27,830 bases of DNA from a virus: positions 1 through 27,830 of the IMG/VR virus record IMGVR_UViG_3300028394_000260, one strand, 5' to 3'. Positions 7,629 to 15,590 of this stretch are shown piece by piece (the first letter of the stretch is position 1; each line of letters begins with the position of its first letter). The position numbers were made by a program, and so were the translations under genes. The notes below the pieces were generated by a model that did no database searches, had not been told where the DNA came from, and saw only the letters and a program-made list of their open reading frames with translations.

Positions 7629-8269
7629 GCACCGGCCTCCATGCTGGTTTTCTTATCTATAAATTGCGCGTAAGCCCACTCGTGGATAACGTCTACGGGA
7701 GAGTCTTCGCTATACACAACGGCGTGAACATTCTGATATGCGCGAGAGGCTGCTAGGTACTCATCGCGCATACGGGAGATAGCGTCGGGATCCCAGCTTT
7801 CATACCGGTCTTTTATCTTGGGGCCGGGGTTACCTTGCACACGCGCGGCAAGCCGAGTAGCGGCAAGCTTGGGGTCGATGTCCAACAGGAAGTACAGGTC
7901 TGGCTGGACGCCCACAGTCTCGTTGAAAATACCCCAGATCAAGCCCGTGGGTATTTTGTTGACGAACCCCTGATAGATCAGCGTCGAAAGCAACCACCTG
8001 TCAGCTATGATCACAACGCCAGCGGCCAGCCGTTCTTTGATGTAGCCAGTTAATTCTGCGCGCGCTGCCGAGAATAGCAGCATTTGAGAAGCTGGGCAGA
8101 TTGGCGTATCTGATTCCAGTAAAATCTGCCGGACAGCTTTGCCCAGCTTAGTGGTCCCGGGATCTACGATTAGCTCCACCGGGATGTTCTCAGCTACAAG
8201 CCTGTCGCGCATAAGCTTAGCTTGCGTCGTTTTTCCAGAGCCATCTATGCCCTCGAAACAGATAAACAT
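7625..8269 (-). CDS. tmk: Thymidylate kinase
   Basis: dTMP kinase, phosphorylating dTMP to dTDP with ATP. The 214 residues match the family length of about 200-215. The P-loop is EGIDGSGKT at 6-14, the dTMP-binding segment is DPGTTKLGKAVR at 36-47, and the DR(Y/W) motif is DRWLLSTLIYQG at 90-101. A basic LID region around RVQGNPGPKIKDRYES follows. These assign the gene firmly. It complements ThyX (20143-20787), which makes dTMP. AAGGA six bases before the ATG supports the start, and ATGA couples it to the next gene. Confidence 0.93.
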   Translation of the reverse strand: MFICFEGIDGSGKTTQAKLMRDRLVAENIPVELIVDPGTTKLGKAVRQILLESDTPICPASQMLLFSAARAELTGYIKERLAAGVVIIADRWLLSTLIYQGFVNKIPTGLIWGIFNETVGVQPDLYFLLDIDPKLAATRLAARVQGNPGPKIKDRYESWDPDAISRMRDEYLAASRAYQNVHAVVYSEDSPVDVIHEWAYAQFIDKKTSMEAGA

Positions 8270-8307
8270 GGATTCCTTTTCTGCCGCAGATGGTTTTGTT
8301 ATCTAAA

Positions 8308-8625
8308 TCAGTTGCCGGTGATGGCTACGCTGCGCGAGTCGCCTAAAATTGGCTTGGAGATCAAGGCATCTACGCCAGTGATGCTGATAGCCGACTGCGG
8401 GCTGGGCACTTCTTGGCCCGTTACTGGAGTGTGCAACAGGAACTGGTCGCCGTTGGCAAAGCGCAGGGCAAAGCCAGACGACACGTAGCCCAAGCCCACA
8501 ACACCGCGCTTGGCCAGCCACTTATCGGCAAACGCGCAAAACGCCCGTAGCTGTGGAATGTCTGCTGCTGGGGTCTGCTCCAAAAAGTCTTCGCTAATCT
8601 TACTCAACACATCTTTTTCTTGCAT
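8308..8625 (-). CDS. Hypothetical protein (105 aa)
   Basis: Not recognised. Residues 1-40 are helical and acidic (LSKISEDFLEQTPAADIPQL). The remainder looks like beta strands (GVVGLGYVSSGFALRFANGD, then QFLLHTP). Start: AGAGGTG lies five bases upstream of the ATG at 8625, inside the last codons of the HD gene, giving a 26-base overlap. A 38-base gap separates its stop from thymidylate kinase. Confidence 0.65.
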   Translation of the reverse strand: MQEKDVLSKISEDFLEQTPAADIPQLRAFCAFADKWLAKRGVVGLGYVSSGFALRFANGDQFLLHTPVTGQEVPSPQSAISITGVDALISKPILGDSRSVAITGN

Positions 8626-9352
8626 AATTCACCTCTGCTTTTTTGCGTGGTTTACTAGCCGGGGTACTGGCAGCCTCTGACGCCTCTCGAATTGTCTTTG
8701 TATTCTGTGCCACGATCTTGTCAAGCCGGGCCTTGTTTTTGCAGGCTTTGATCGTCTGGCTTACGTCGATCAGCAAGTTGCGCGCTGCATGCACATACAA
8801 CCGCAATACGTAATACCTGTTTGCGGCATGAATAGCAAGTAAATCGCCATCAAGCTGCGTGAGCAATTTCTTGATGCGCGGGACTACGGCAATCCCACGG
8901 GCCTCAAGCTGCGCAAGCATCTCTTTTGCTGTACAGAGAATGTCAGCCACAACGACGATCTGGGCGCCCACAGGACTCTGGCTTAGTCTACCGCGAAACT
9001 CCATGTCGCGCTTTGTCTCGACCAACCTGAAATCGCGGCTAATGTCAGCTACCATAGCGGCAATCTGGACTGTGGCAATCTCGGCAATGTTCTCGAAAGC
9101 GCAAGCACTGACGTTCAGGACATCGTGGAGCAAAGCGCCCTGCACAATAGCGGCGATGCTCTCTTTCGTGTCGTCGGGCATAAAGTCAGCCCGCATGTCT
9201 TGGTACAGCCGCTGCGCAATAGTCTCGGCCTGATACGCCACAAGAGAGCAGTGATCAGCTAGCTTGGCGCCTGTCTGGCTTTGCCGGCCCTCGTAGTGCT
9301 TGCGGGCAAACGTCAATGTCTTCTGAATAGCAGACTCAGTTGGTTTCTTCAT
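8600..9352 (-). CDS. SpoT/MESH1-like HD-domain protein, catalytic ED pair replaced
   Basis: The 250-residue protein aligns by eye with the HD hydrolase fold of Rel/SpoT/MESH1 (p)ppGpp hydrolases. Shared features are FARKHYEGR at the start, His34 in ADHCSLVA, the His-Asp pair at 76-77 (ALLHDV), FENIAEI, KR...FRGRLSQSP, and Asp137 in GAQIVVVADIL. All four metal ligands are therefore present. In canonical hydrolases HD is followed by xxED, the catalytic acidic pair, but here the residues are Asn80-Val81. Activity may therefore be altered, lost or directed at another nucleotide. The C-terminus has a basic Ala/Lys tail. The start at 9352 is chosen because GGAGGT lies just upstream; an ATG at 9364 has none. 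It could act on alarmones or dNTPs during infection. Confidence 0.7.
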   Translation of the reverse strand: MKKPTESAIQKTLTFARKHYEGRQSQTGAKLADHCSLVAYQAETIAQRLYQDMRADFMPDDTKESIAAIVQGALLHDVLNVSACAFENIAEIATVQIAAMVADISRDFRLVETKRDMEFRGRLSQSPVGAQIVVVADILCTAKEMLAQLEARGIAVVPRIKKLLTQLDGDLLAIHAANRYYVLRLYVHAARNLLIDVSQTIKACKNKARLDKIVAQNTKTIREASEAASTPASKPRKKAEVNYARKRCVE

Positions 9353-9356
9353 TGGC

Positions 9357-9362
9357 ACCTCC
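9357..9362 (-). promoter_or_regulatory. Shine-Dalgarno deciding the HD-protein start
   Basis: GGAGGT on the minus strand lies four bases before the ATG at 9352. It overlaps the first codons that would follow the alternative ATG at 9364, so the shorter form (MKKPTES) is the likely product. Confidence 0.7.
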
Positions 9363-9379
9363 ATGCGCCTTGAGCTGCG

Positions 9380-10423
9380 TCACACAAGTCGCAAGATCGT
9401 TTGCCAGCCTAGCTCAAAAGCTTTACGGCGAGCTGCGAGATTGTAGTTGACGCGCTTGTTTAAGTTATCAATATGCCACGGCTCCGCAATGAACGTCTGC
9501 AGCGCGGCCATCAGTTTCTCGTAGTTCGGCGCTGCGTGCGGAACCCCGTTTTCGTCGTAATCTACCCGTGTTTTGACTAATACGCCATTCGAATCTTGGT
9601 AGATGAAGTCAGATTGCGGCGACAAATTGAAGCTGAGCACAGGCGTACCGCAGGTAATCGATGTGATTCCGCACATGCCGTAGTTGTCACATTCAGCCGG
9701 AATGAGCGTTAAGTCGTGCTCCGTGTACAGCCCCGGGCGCTGGTTTATAGCTACGCTCCGGCGCAATTTTACCCGCCCGCCTGTTTTGCGCCCAAGCTCT
9801 TTGAAGAACTGCGCTACAGATGGCGCGAACCGGCTTGATGTCACGCCGACGGTTAGGCGGGCGTCTGGCATGCGCGTGATGATGTACGCCAAGTCTCCAA
9901 GAAACTGGCTGTTAGCGCAGCGGGCGTTGCGGTCGAACCACGGTAAAAGTATCTTTATCGCCTTGACGTCTACCGGCTGCGTCTTTTTGACAGCTGGTAA
10001 ACCGGTGTCAAACGGAATATGCGTGACGTGCTTGAACTTGTACACCGTTGTGAACAGCTCGCGGCACTCGGCTGTCATGGCAACAAGATGGTCAGCTTGA
10101 CGTAGCGCCTTGCGAAACGGCTTCTCTAGCTCCTGCCACATTGGCGCAACAATGGTCGTGATGCCGAACCGCTTAGCGTATAGCAGCTGCTCTACTTTAG
10201 GCGTATGCGTCCAGACAATTACGTCCTGCTCTTTAGCCCAGTTCGTAAACAGCAAATGCCGTTTGTCGTGCACATCGCCGTCAAACTCAACGCCCAGCTT
10301 TGTCGGCGGGTTGGTCGCGTACAGGCTGTGAACTGCGCCCTGTTGGCGTACAAACCCAGCCAGCCGGATAGCCAAATACGCCTCGTCGCAGTGAGCGTAG
10401 CGGGTGTAGATACCAATGCGCAT
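9380..10423 (-). CDS. GT-B glycosyltransferase (GT4-like)
   Basis: Protein of 347 residues with a two-Rossmann GT-B layout. The N-terminal half begins MRIGIYTRYAHCDEAYLAIR. The C-terminal nucleotide-sugar half carries LTLIPAECDNYGMCGITSIT followed by CGTPVLS (residues 239-263), matching the E-x7-E-like donor-binding region of GT4 enzymes (Glu244, then Gly-x-x-x-x-x-x-Gly-Thr-Pro-Val). The donor and acceptor cannot be read from the sequence; phage targets include DNA bases, virion proteins and host envelope sugars. It follows the putative portal gene by three bases and precedes the HD gene, so it is probably expressed with virion genes. Confidence 0.78.
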   Translation of the reverse strand: MRIGIYTRYAHCDEAYLAIRLAGFVRQQGAVHSLYATNPPTKLGVEFDGDVHDKRHLLFTNWAKEQDVIVWTHTPKVEQLLYAKRFGITTIVAPMWQELEKPFRKALRQADHLVAMTAECRELFTTVYKFKHVTHIPFDTGLPAVKKTQPVDVKAIKILLPWFDRNARCANSQFLGDLAYIITRMPDARLTVGVTSSRFAPSVAQFFKELGRKTGGRVKLRRSVAINQRPGLYTEHDLTLIPAECDNYGMCGITSITCGTPVLSFNLSPQSDFIYQDSNGVLVKTRVDYDENGVPHAAPNYEKLMAALQTFIAEPWHIDNLNKRVNYNLAARRKAFELGWQTILRLV

Positions 10424-10426
10424 ATA

Positions 10427-12379
10427 CTAGCCGCCAGCTCCTTGGCCGCCGCCAAACTGTTGCTGCATCACCATTTGACCGCCCTGTGACCGGGCCTGCT
10501 GACGAATGTCATCAATGATGCTTGTGACCAGCGCGTGCATTGTTGGGTCGGAACGCTTGAGCTTGATTAGCTCTGAGTCTTTCACTTGCTCTGGCATAGA
10601 CAGCAGCTGGTTTGCGATAAGCTGCGCCTGCTGCTGGAGTTCTTCCGGCGTACGCGGCACATTTGGCGCGTTCTGCCGCTGCGACAGGAACTGGTCTACC
10701 GGACTGGGTGGCGGCCCGGCAGGCGCAGGCTGCCCGCCACCGCCGCCACCTTGCTGGCTGGGATCGCCACCGCCCTGTTGGGCTGGCTCACCTGTAGCGC
10801 TGGCGCCAGTGTTGCCGGCGCCCATCATCATGTCCGGCGTCTGACTCATAGCCTGCATTTGCTGCGCCTGCTGCATCTCTTCCTGCATCTTCGCCTGCTC
10901 TTCGGAGTAGATGCGCTGCTCGTCCAGCATCCGCTTTGTTTCTTCCTCGTAGTCCAGACCGACGCTCTTGAGCCCCGTGGTCTTAGAGATTTGCTGGCCC
11001 TGCATAAGCTGCAGCTTGGCCATCTGCCGATTGAGGTCGTCGGCGTGAGTAACCCGCATGAGCTTTGCGCTAACCTGATTCCACGACATAACGCGCGAAA
11101 TGTTAGACACAAGGTCTTTCAAAAACATGTTTAAGTTGTGCGGCAGCGCGCTCCAGTTAGCTTCAAAGAGCCGCAGCGCCGCAGGAGCTGCCTGAAAAGA
11201 CAACGTGCCGTTAAACAGCTCAACTGGCATGCCGATACATTTCAGCAGCGTCTCCTGCCCCTGATCAATCAAGTCTTTCGGCGCCAATTGCGAAGCGTCA
11301 CCGCCAAGAGCTTGATAGTTAACCGGGAACGGCAAGACGTTCCACCGCGCCGGGTCAGCGCGGCGGGCCCTGATCATCGAAGACACGCGACCACTAAAGC
11401 TGGAAAGATTGATCGAGTGCACCGGATCGCTTGACGCTTGGTCACCGCCGCGTGGAGCGGGCGTGATCACGCGAAACGGGATTACGTAATCCAGCGCAAT
11501 AGCTTCGTTGTAGCGCTGCAGGATTTGCACGTACCACGCCTGCCGGAAGTTTGTCAGCACACGGGAAATACCCCAGCCGCGATTACGCATACCAGCCAGC
11601 GCGTCTTCCTTCATGTGATAGATAACGCCCTTGTCGAACATCAGGTTCTGGCCGTTTTTTACAGCCTGAATAATCTCCCAGCTGGCGCGAGAGAGATGAT
11701 GTAAGTGCCCTTGGCGTATAAGGTTACGGTAATCTTCTGGGATTTTCCAGACGTACGAGCATTCGCCCGTATACGGATCCCACAAGATATCAATTTCATG
11801 GGGCGCCCAGCGCTTTACGCACATCTGCCCAGTGTCGCCGCTACGCCGGTCAATATGGCGCCAGTTACCGCGAACTTTGCAGTGCGGGCAGGTAGCGTGG
11901 AACTCAAAGTTCGACCACGTGAACGCGCACTGCTCAGAGTTGTATACCCTGTCCAGCGGCATCTCAAGGCCGCAGCGGGTGCAGGATAAGTAGCGCCGAA
12001 AAGGCACAAGCAGGGTCGTAAACGAATTGCCGTAGCAAAGATAGTCGAGGGCAATGGTGTGCAGGACGTTCTTGATGCTGAGCGTGTCTTCCAGAAACGT
12101 ACGGAACTTCTCTTTCTCTTCCCGCCCGACTGTTTTCTCGCTGGCGTCGCCGATTTCGACGTCGGTGATGAAGTACGAGACAACGCGGTCAATAGCCTGC
12201 CGGTATACGCCGTTTGCGTTTAAGATGTACTCAACCCAGCGCAGCGCTGATTGAATACTCTCCGGCATGGAGAGGCTGGCTACGTCGCAGAACGGGTCTG
12301 GAAAACGCTCGTCGGCCTGTGTGCCGCGGCCAAGCGAGTTGTAGCCCATCTGACTGGAAGGTATAAGCGACACAGGCAC
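10427..12379 (-). CDS. Putative portal protein with internal zinc ribbon
   Basis: Protein of 650 residues. The N-terminal third (SALRWVEYILNANGVYRQAI, DRVVSYFITDVEI, LDYLCYGNSFTTLLVPF) and the segment GVIYHMKEDALAGMRNRGWG, followed by a helical stem-like stretch, have portal character. The GMPVELFNGTLSFQ segment is also portal-like. An insertion holds Cys133-x-x-Cys136 and Cys164-x-x-Cys167, a probable zinc ribbon. Residues about 490-640 are rich in Gln, Met, Pro and Gly, a low-complexity tail. Portals form the dodecameric DNA gate at the capsid vertex. Start: GTG 12379, but a second in-frame GTG at 12373 is better spaced from AAGGGG. Terminase and capsid genes are not in the window, so the call rests on the sequence alone. 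Confidence 0.68.
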   Translation of the reverse strand: MPVSLIPSSQMGYNSLGRGTQADERFPDPFCDVASLSMPESIQSALRWVEYILNANGVYRQAIDRVVSYFITDVEIGDASEKTVGREEKEKFRTFLEDTLSIKNVLHTIALDYLCYGNSFTTLLVPFRRYLSCTRCGLEMPLDRVYNSEQCAFTWSNFEFHATCPHCKVRGNWRHIDRRSGDTGQMCVKRWAPHEIDILWDPYTGECSYVWKIPEDYRNLIRQGHLHHLSRASWEIIQAVKNGQNLMFDKGVIYHMKEDALAGMRNRGWGISRVLTNFRQAWYVQILQRYNEAIALDYVIPFRVITPAPRGGDQASSDPVHSINLSSFSGRVSSMIRARRADPARWNVLPFPVNYQALGGDASQLAPKDLIDQGQETLLKCIGMPVELFNGTLSFQAAPAALRLFEANWSALPHNLNMFLKDLVSNISRVMSWNQVSAKLMRVTHADDLNRQMAKLQLMQGQQISKTTGLKSVGLDYEEETKRMLDEQRIYSEEQAKMQEEMQQAQQMQAMSQTPDMMMGAGNTGASATGEPAQQGGGDPSQQGGGGGGQPAPAGPPPSPVDQFLSQRQNAPNVPRTPEELQQQAQLIANQLLSMPEQVKDSELIKLKRSDPTMHALVTSIIDDIRQQARSQGGQMVMQQQFGGGQGAGG

Positions 12380-12390
12380 GCCCCTTGCGC

Positions 12391-12573
12391 TTAGTTAATG
12401 GCCGTCCGCGCCGCTTCAGCAGCGCGCTTACGGAAATCGTTGTCTAGATCCTGCACGTACGCCTGTTTTTCAACAGCCGTGTTAGGTACTAGCATACCCG
12501 GAACAGCAGCCGGTGGCGACACTGTTTGCTCGGGCGGTGTGACACCAGCCTCGATAACGCCGCGTTTTTCCAT
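12391..12573 (-). CDS. Small hypothetical protein (60 aa)
   Basis: A short acidic/basic protein between the 307-residue gene and the putative portal. It has a Pro/Val-rich centre (PPEQTVSPPAAVPGMLVPN) and a C-terminal helix (DNDFRKRAAEAARTAIN). The ATG lies four bases after the upstream stop, so translation may be coupled. Size and position fit a head accessory or scaffold-like peptide, but nothing specific is recognised. Confidence 0.5.
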   Translation of the reverse strand: MEKRGVIEAGVTPPEQTVSPPAAVPGMLVPNTAVEKQAYVQDLDNDFRKRAAEAARTAIN

Positions 12574-12577
12574 GATA

Positions 12578-13501
12578 TCACTCGGGTTGCGTTACACGAA
12601 CTGCGCGCTCTACGAGTAATACGCAGTACTCGCGGTTATCATAAACATACTGAAATCCTGTCGTATGAACAAGATACAGCCTGTTATCGTCGTTAATTTT
12701 CACAGCCCATGGTCGCTGGTACGGGTCGTTTGAGGGCGGAAACCAGCGGGCGGCATTTTGCTCAAACCGCAGGTCGTAAACAAGTACGACGAAGCCGTTC
12801 TCTTCAGGGCTATCTGGTTCTGCGCGGCCGACGTGTATCAGCACATCGTGAAAGAAAGCCGGTACAGTGCCAATCCCCTCTTTCTCGAAGTACAGCAGTT
12901 TCTGCGGCGGGCCGCTGGTGGTAGTCTTACTGCCCATCGGATGATTTGCGTTCGGCACAATCGGGGGTTGCTTCTTGAGCCCAAAAGCTGCCATTGGACT
13001 GTAGTTCCTGTCAATCTGTTCAAGTGGCGGAGCAGCCGCTACAGTCGGCGTGCGAGACTCTTTTTCCAGCTCTGCCACTATCTCGTCTTCCGTAGGCTGC
13101 GGAGTTGGCGCGCCTCGGACAGCTGTCTTAACAGGCACGCGCTGCACACTTGATTTAGGCATCCGGGCCAGCTCTTCAAAAACCATAGCCGTACGCTCCC
13201 TGATTGAATTGATATCATTACCGGAAACTTGCGGGTTTACCGTGGCAAACGCCTGATCGATGTTCGTAGCGCTCATTTGCGACAGCGTAATTCCCCGCGT
13301 ACCGCCGCCATTTGGGTCAACTATGTTGATTTCAATCTGGCCGCGGTCGTGCGGGTTGAAATTAACAGGTACGCCACCCGGAGTAGCACCGGAAATAATA
13401 GCGCCCTTTAGGCCGTGCTTCCCCGGGCGCATGCTGTCTAACATAGACCGGCCATTAGACAGGCGCTCTGCAGACGGGTCGCCGTATGTGGGCAATGCCA
13501 T
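12578..13501 (-). CDS. Hypothetical protein upstream of portal (307 aa)
   Basis: Not recognised. The N-terminus is Gly/Pro-rich (AIISGATPGGVPVNFNPHDR), with an ISGATPGGVPV segment typical of small phage baseplate or connector proteins. The centre is charged and disordered (TPQPTEDEIVAELEKESRTP). The last 110 residues look like a compact beta-rich domain containing LLYFEKEGIGTVPAFFHDVL. GGAGC lies just before the ATG. It is the first gene after the terminator at 13518-13553, so a promoter or read-through must supply its transcript. A structural role is suggested only by its place before the putative portal. Confidence 0.65.
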   Translation of the reverse strand: MALPTYGDPSAERLSNGRSMLDSMRPGKHGLKGAIISGATPGGVPVNFNPHDRGQIEINIVDPNGGGTRGITLSQMSATNIDQAFATVNPQVSGNDINSIRERTAMVFEELARMPKSSVQRVPVKTAVRGAPTPQPTEDEIVAELEKESRTPTVAAAPPLEQIDRNYSPMAAFGLKKQPPIVPNANHPMGSKTTTSGPPQKLLYFEKEGIGTVPAFFHDVLIHVGRAEPDSPEENGFVVLVYDLRFEQNAARWFPPSNDPYQRPWAVKINDDNRLYLVHTTGFQYVYDNREYCVLLVERAVRVTQPE

Positions 13502-13517
13502 AAAAGCTCCAATAGCT

Positions 13518-13553
13518 AAAAAAAGGGGGGAGCAGCTTACGCTGCTACCCCCC
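13518..13553 (-). terminator. Rho-independent terminator
   Basis: On the minus strand GGGGGG-T-AGCAGC, loop GTAA, GCTGCT-CCCCCC forms a 12-pair stem with one bulge, followed directly by TTTTTTT. The stop codon TAG of the upstream gene (13545-13547) is inside the stem, so ribosomes finishing that gene would sit on the hairpin. It separates the middle gene block from the portal and appendage block and is the clearest terminator in the window. Confidence 0.9.
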
Positions 13554-13823
13554 GAAAGATTCTGGACTTAGGTCGGGGCACACGCTGTATAACATATTTC
13601 GAGAAATATGAAAGTACATTCGCCCCAGTGGAACCCCAACGCCGACCACTAACCGGACGGCGCTCGGCTGAGTTAAGACTTCCGCCATAACTCGGCCGGC
13701 TATCAACTGCGCCACCACCAAACCCAACGAGTCGTCTTCAGGAAAGAACGGCAGCGTACTAGGCTGCTCGTCTTGCTCGTGAAGCCACTGAAGCACATCG
13801 TCGTGTTTGATGAAGTAGCGCAC
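13545..13823 (-). CDS. Hypothetical protein (92 aa)
   Basis: Starts with GTG 13823, sharing one base with the upstream stop (TAGTG). It begins MRYFIKHDDVLQWLHEQDEQ and contains the apolar stretch GLVVAQLIAGRVMAEVL, too polar for a sure membrane segment. The final codons (Phe-Gly-Gly-stop) are formed by the terminator stem, so the C-terminus is constrained by the hairpin. No family is recognised. It is the last gene of the middle block. Confidence 0.65.
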   Translation of the reverse strand: MRYFIKHDDVLQWLHEQDEQPSTLPFFPEDDSLGLVVAQLIAGRVMAEVLTQPSAVRLVVGVGVPLGRMYFHISRNMLYSVCPDLSPESFGG

Positions 13824-14839
13824 TAGTTAACAGCCTCTGTCTCTGGAGCCTCTTGGCACGCCCTGCGATACGCCGGACGCCAGTCTACTGGGGACAGAAA
13901 GTCCCCGCAGACGTGCTCCGGCATCGTAGCCTGAAGCTGGTCGACGTCGACCAGCTGGATCCGCGACAACTGCGACAGAATGATCTGCCGCTCCTCTAGA
14001 GCTGCCGAGAACAGTTCCTCTGCTGTAGCAGCGTGCGCTGCTACTTTTACGCAGACCGACCGGAGGTAAGCCTCCGCCGCCACTCTGTCGGTGACGATGG
14101 CTTCCGCCAGCGGCACCCGCACAGACACCGGCGCGTCTGCGTTAAGCAGCGCGCCGTAGACATCATCTTGGCTCAAGTCAGCCATGCGCAGTTCAGCGCG
14201 CATTTCAGACTCAAGCGCCTCCAGCGTCGACTGATCGACGCTTTCAGCGTTTTCCAACCCGTGCCGCGCCAGAATTTTGGCGGCAGGGTTAGACAGCGCC
14301 ATGGGCACGCCATGCTGGGTAAACTCCAGCGGGATTGCCCGGGCCGGCTGCCCCAGCACGGGAGAGTAATCCTCCGTGCCGGCAGTGGGGTCAAAGACTG
14401 GCCACGCTGGCGAATCCAGCTGTGGCTTCTCGCCGCGTAGCGTTGCGTAGCCGAAGTCGGCCATGCAACGCAAGAGGTCCAAGCCGCGGCGCGCGTTGTG
14501 CCGGTGCTTGGGCTTGTTGAGGTCCAAGACCGGCCCTTTCCCGCCATCCGACAGCGGCGCACGGAAGTCGATCTTCCCGTGCGTGGTAAACGCCAGTTTA
14601 CCGCCGTCTACGGGCTTACTTACAGCCCAAGACAGAATGAGCTCGTTGGCCTTGGCTTCCAACACCAAGACTAACGGGCGCGTAACTTCCCATGCGTCCC
14701 GCACTGGGTTGCCCCAGCTCTGGAAGTTTCCCGGCAGCCAGATACAGGCTGCCAGCCCCGAACAAATCTCGCTTACGCGAGAGAACGACCTGACCTGCCT
14801 AGCGTGGAACTGCTGCAGATCTTGTTTGTAACTTTCCAT
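13823..14839 (-). CDS. Hypothetical protein (338 aa)
   Basis: Not recognised. The N-terminal half has beta-rich segments (PLVLVLEAKANELILSWAVS, KLAFTTHGKIDF) and a helix with HNARRGLDLLRCMADFGYA. The C-terminal half is acidic and helical (TLEALESEMRAELRMADLSQ, and further on AATAEELFSAALEERQIILS). No metal or nucleotide motif stands out. AGGGG six bases before the ATG supports the start, which lies 41 bases inside the upstream small gene. Confidence 0.7.
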   Translation of the reverse strand: MESYKQDLQQFHARQVRSFSRVSEICSGLAACIWLPGNFQSWGNPVRDAWEVTRPLVLVLEAKANELILSWAVSKPVDGGKLAFTTHGKIDFRAPLSDGGKGPVLDLNKPKHRHNARRGLDLLRCMADFGYATLRGEKPQLDSPAWPVFDPTAGTEDYSPVLGQPARAIPLEFTQHGVPMALSNPAAKILARHGLENAESVDQSTLEALESEMRAELRMADLSQDDVYGALLNADAPVSVRVPLAEAIVTDRVAAEAYLRSVCVKVAAHAATAEELFSAALEERQIILSQLSRIQLVDVDQLQATMPEHVCGDFLSPVDWRPAYRRACQEAPETEAVN

Positions 14840-15065
14840 CCCTGACCCCTTTTCTTCCTACACAGGATGTTTTGACGGCCACGCAACGGCGCGTGTCGTC
14901 GGAGAAGTTCTCGTTACTTGAGAACCGGCGCCACTCGTCTTCAGTGACGAGCAGCTTTGTATTCTTTCCGTCTCTTTCAGTCTGATGCAGCGTCACGAGG
15001 ATTTTTCCCTTGTAACGCCGCTGATTTTTCACCGGCACGCCCTTATAGGCTACGAACTTTTTCAC
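14799..15065 (-). CDS. Small basic hypothetical protein (88 aa)
   Basis: The start is set at GTG 15065, giving MKKFVAYKGVPVKNQRRYKG. GAGGAGGT precedes it by seven bases, and no coding-like sequence lies upstream in that frame. The protein is Lys/Arg-rich with a beta-like core (KGKILVTLHQTERD, TKLLVTEDEWRRF) and two Cys. It may bind nucleic acid, by composition only. The C-terminal 13 residues overlap the next gene. A 102-base gap upstream contains AT-rich sequence that could hold a promoter. Confidence 0.6.
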   Translation of the reverse strand: MKKFVAYKGVPVKNQRRYKGKILVTLHQTERDGKNTKLLVTEDEWRRFSSNENFSDDTRRCVAVKTSCVGRKGVRDGKLQTRSAAVPR

Positions 15066-15072
15066 GCATGTG

Positions 15073-15080
15073 ACCTCCTC
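15073..15080 (-). promoter_or_regulatory. Strong Shine-Dalgarno (GAGGAGGT)
   Basis: A near-perfect anti-16S match seven bases before GTG 15065. An ATG at the intermediate position opens only an 8-codon frame, so the GTG is the start this site supports. It is the strongest ribosome site noted in the middle block. Confidence 0.7.
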
Positions 15081-15167
15081 TACGGCACTACGGCCGCGGC
15101 GTGTAAATTGCATCAAGCTGCATACAAAACAGCCGTACAATAAATATGCCCGCTTAACGCCAGTAAT

Positions 15168-15590
15168 TTAGTTTTCTGGATCTGGGAGCACATCGCTGAA
15201 AGCGGTCAGCACATCGTCGTCATTGTCGGGAAAAAAGTCATCAGACGAGTGCTGGGCTCGTTGCGGGGCCGGTGCTTGAAGCTCAGGGGGACTTTCGAGG
15301 TGGATAGGGTCGAGTCCCAAGTAGCCAGTTTCATCTGGCTCTAGGTTCTCTGTCGGCGGCGGGAACAATGGCTGTGCACCCCAAGGCGTGAGCAAGTGCC
15401 GGAAAGGCGGTTTAGATATCTTTAGCTGCTGGCCGGCAAAGCTAAACACAGAAACATCCCGGTCGATAAGCTCTTGCAAGCGCGTCGTAAGCTGCGCAAG
15501 CTCTGCAAACTCCTCGACGCCAAAAGCTCCGTCAGCCTGCAGAATGGCGGCGTAGAATTTGACCTCTGGTTCTGGCTTCTCTTCTGCCAT
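15168..15590 (-). CDS. Hypothetical protein (140 aa), acidic C-terminus
   Basis: Not recognised. Residues 1-60 form a probable alpha/beta segment (EVKFYAAILQADGAFGVEEF, TTRLQELIDRDVSVFSFAGQ). The C-terminal 70 residues are Pro-rich and strongly acidic (SSDDFFPDNDDDVLTAFSDV), as in DNA-mimic or protein-docking tails. The ATG overlaps the preceding stop as TAATG, so it is translationally coupled to the 214-residue gene upstream. Confidence 0.65.
   Translation of the reverse strand: MAEEKPEPEVKFYAAILQADGAFGVEEFAELAQLTTRLQELIDRDVSVFSFAGQQLKISKPPFRHLLTPWGAQPLFPPPTENLEPDETGYLGLDPIHLESPPELQAPAPQRAQHSSDDFFPDNDDDVLTAFSDVLPDPEN

Noticed and set aside
8600-9352. DatZ-like dATP hydrolase linked to a modified genome
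   Set aside because: The motif order and spacing fit Rel/SpoT/MESH1 better, and no PurZ or partner genes are present in the window.
10586-11134. Plus-strand 182-residue frame within the portal gene
   Set aside because: Antisense shadow of the Gln/Met/Gly-rich portal region; no start signal or neighbours on that strand.
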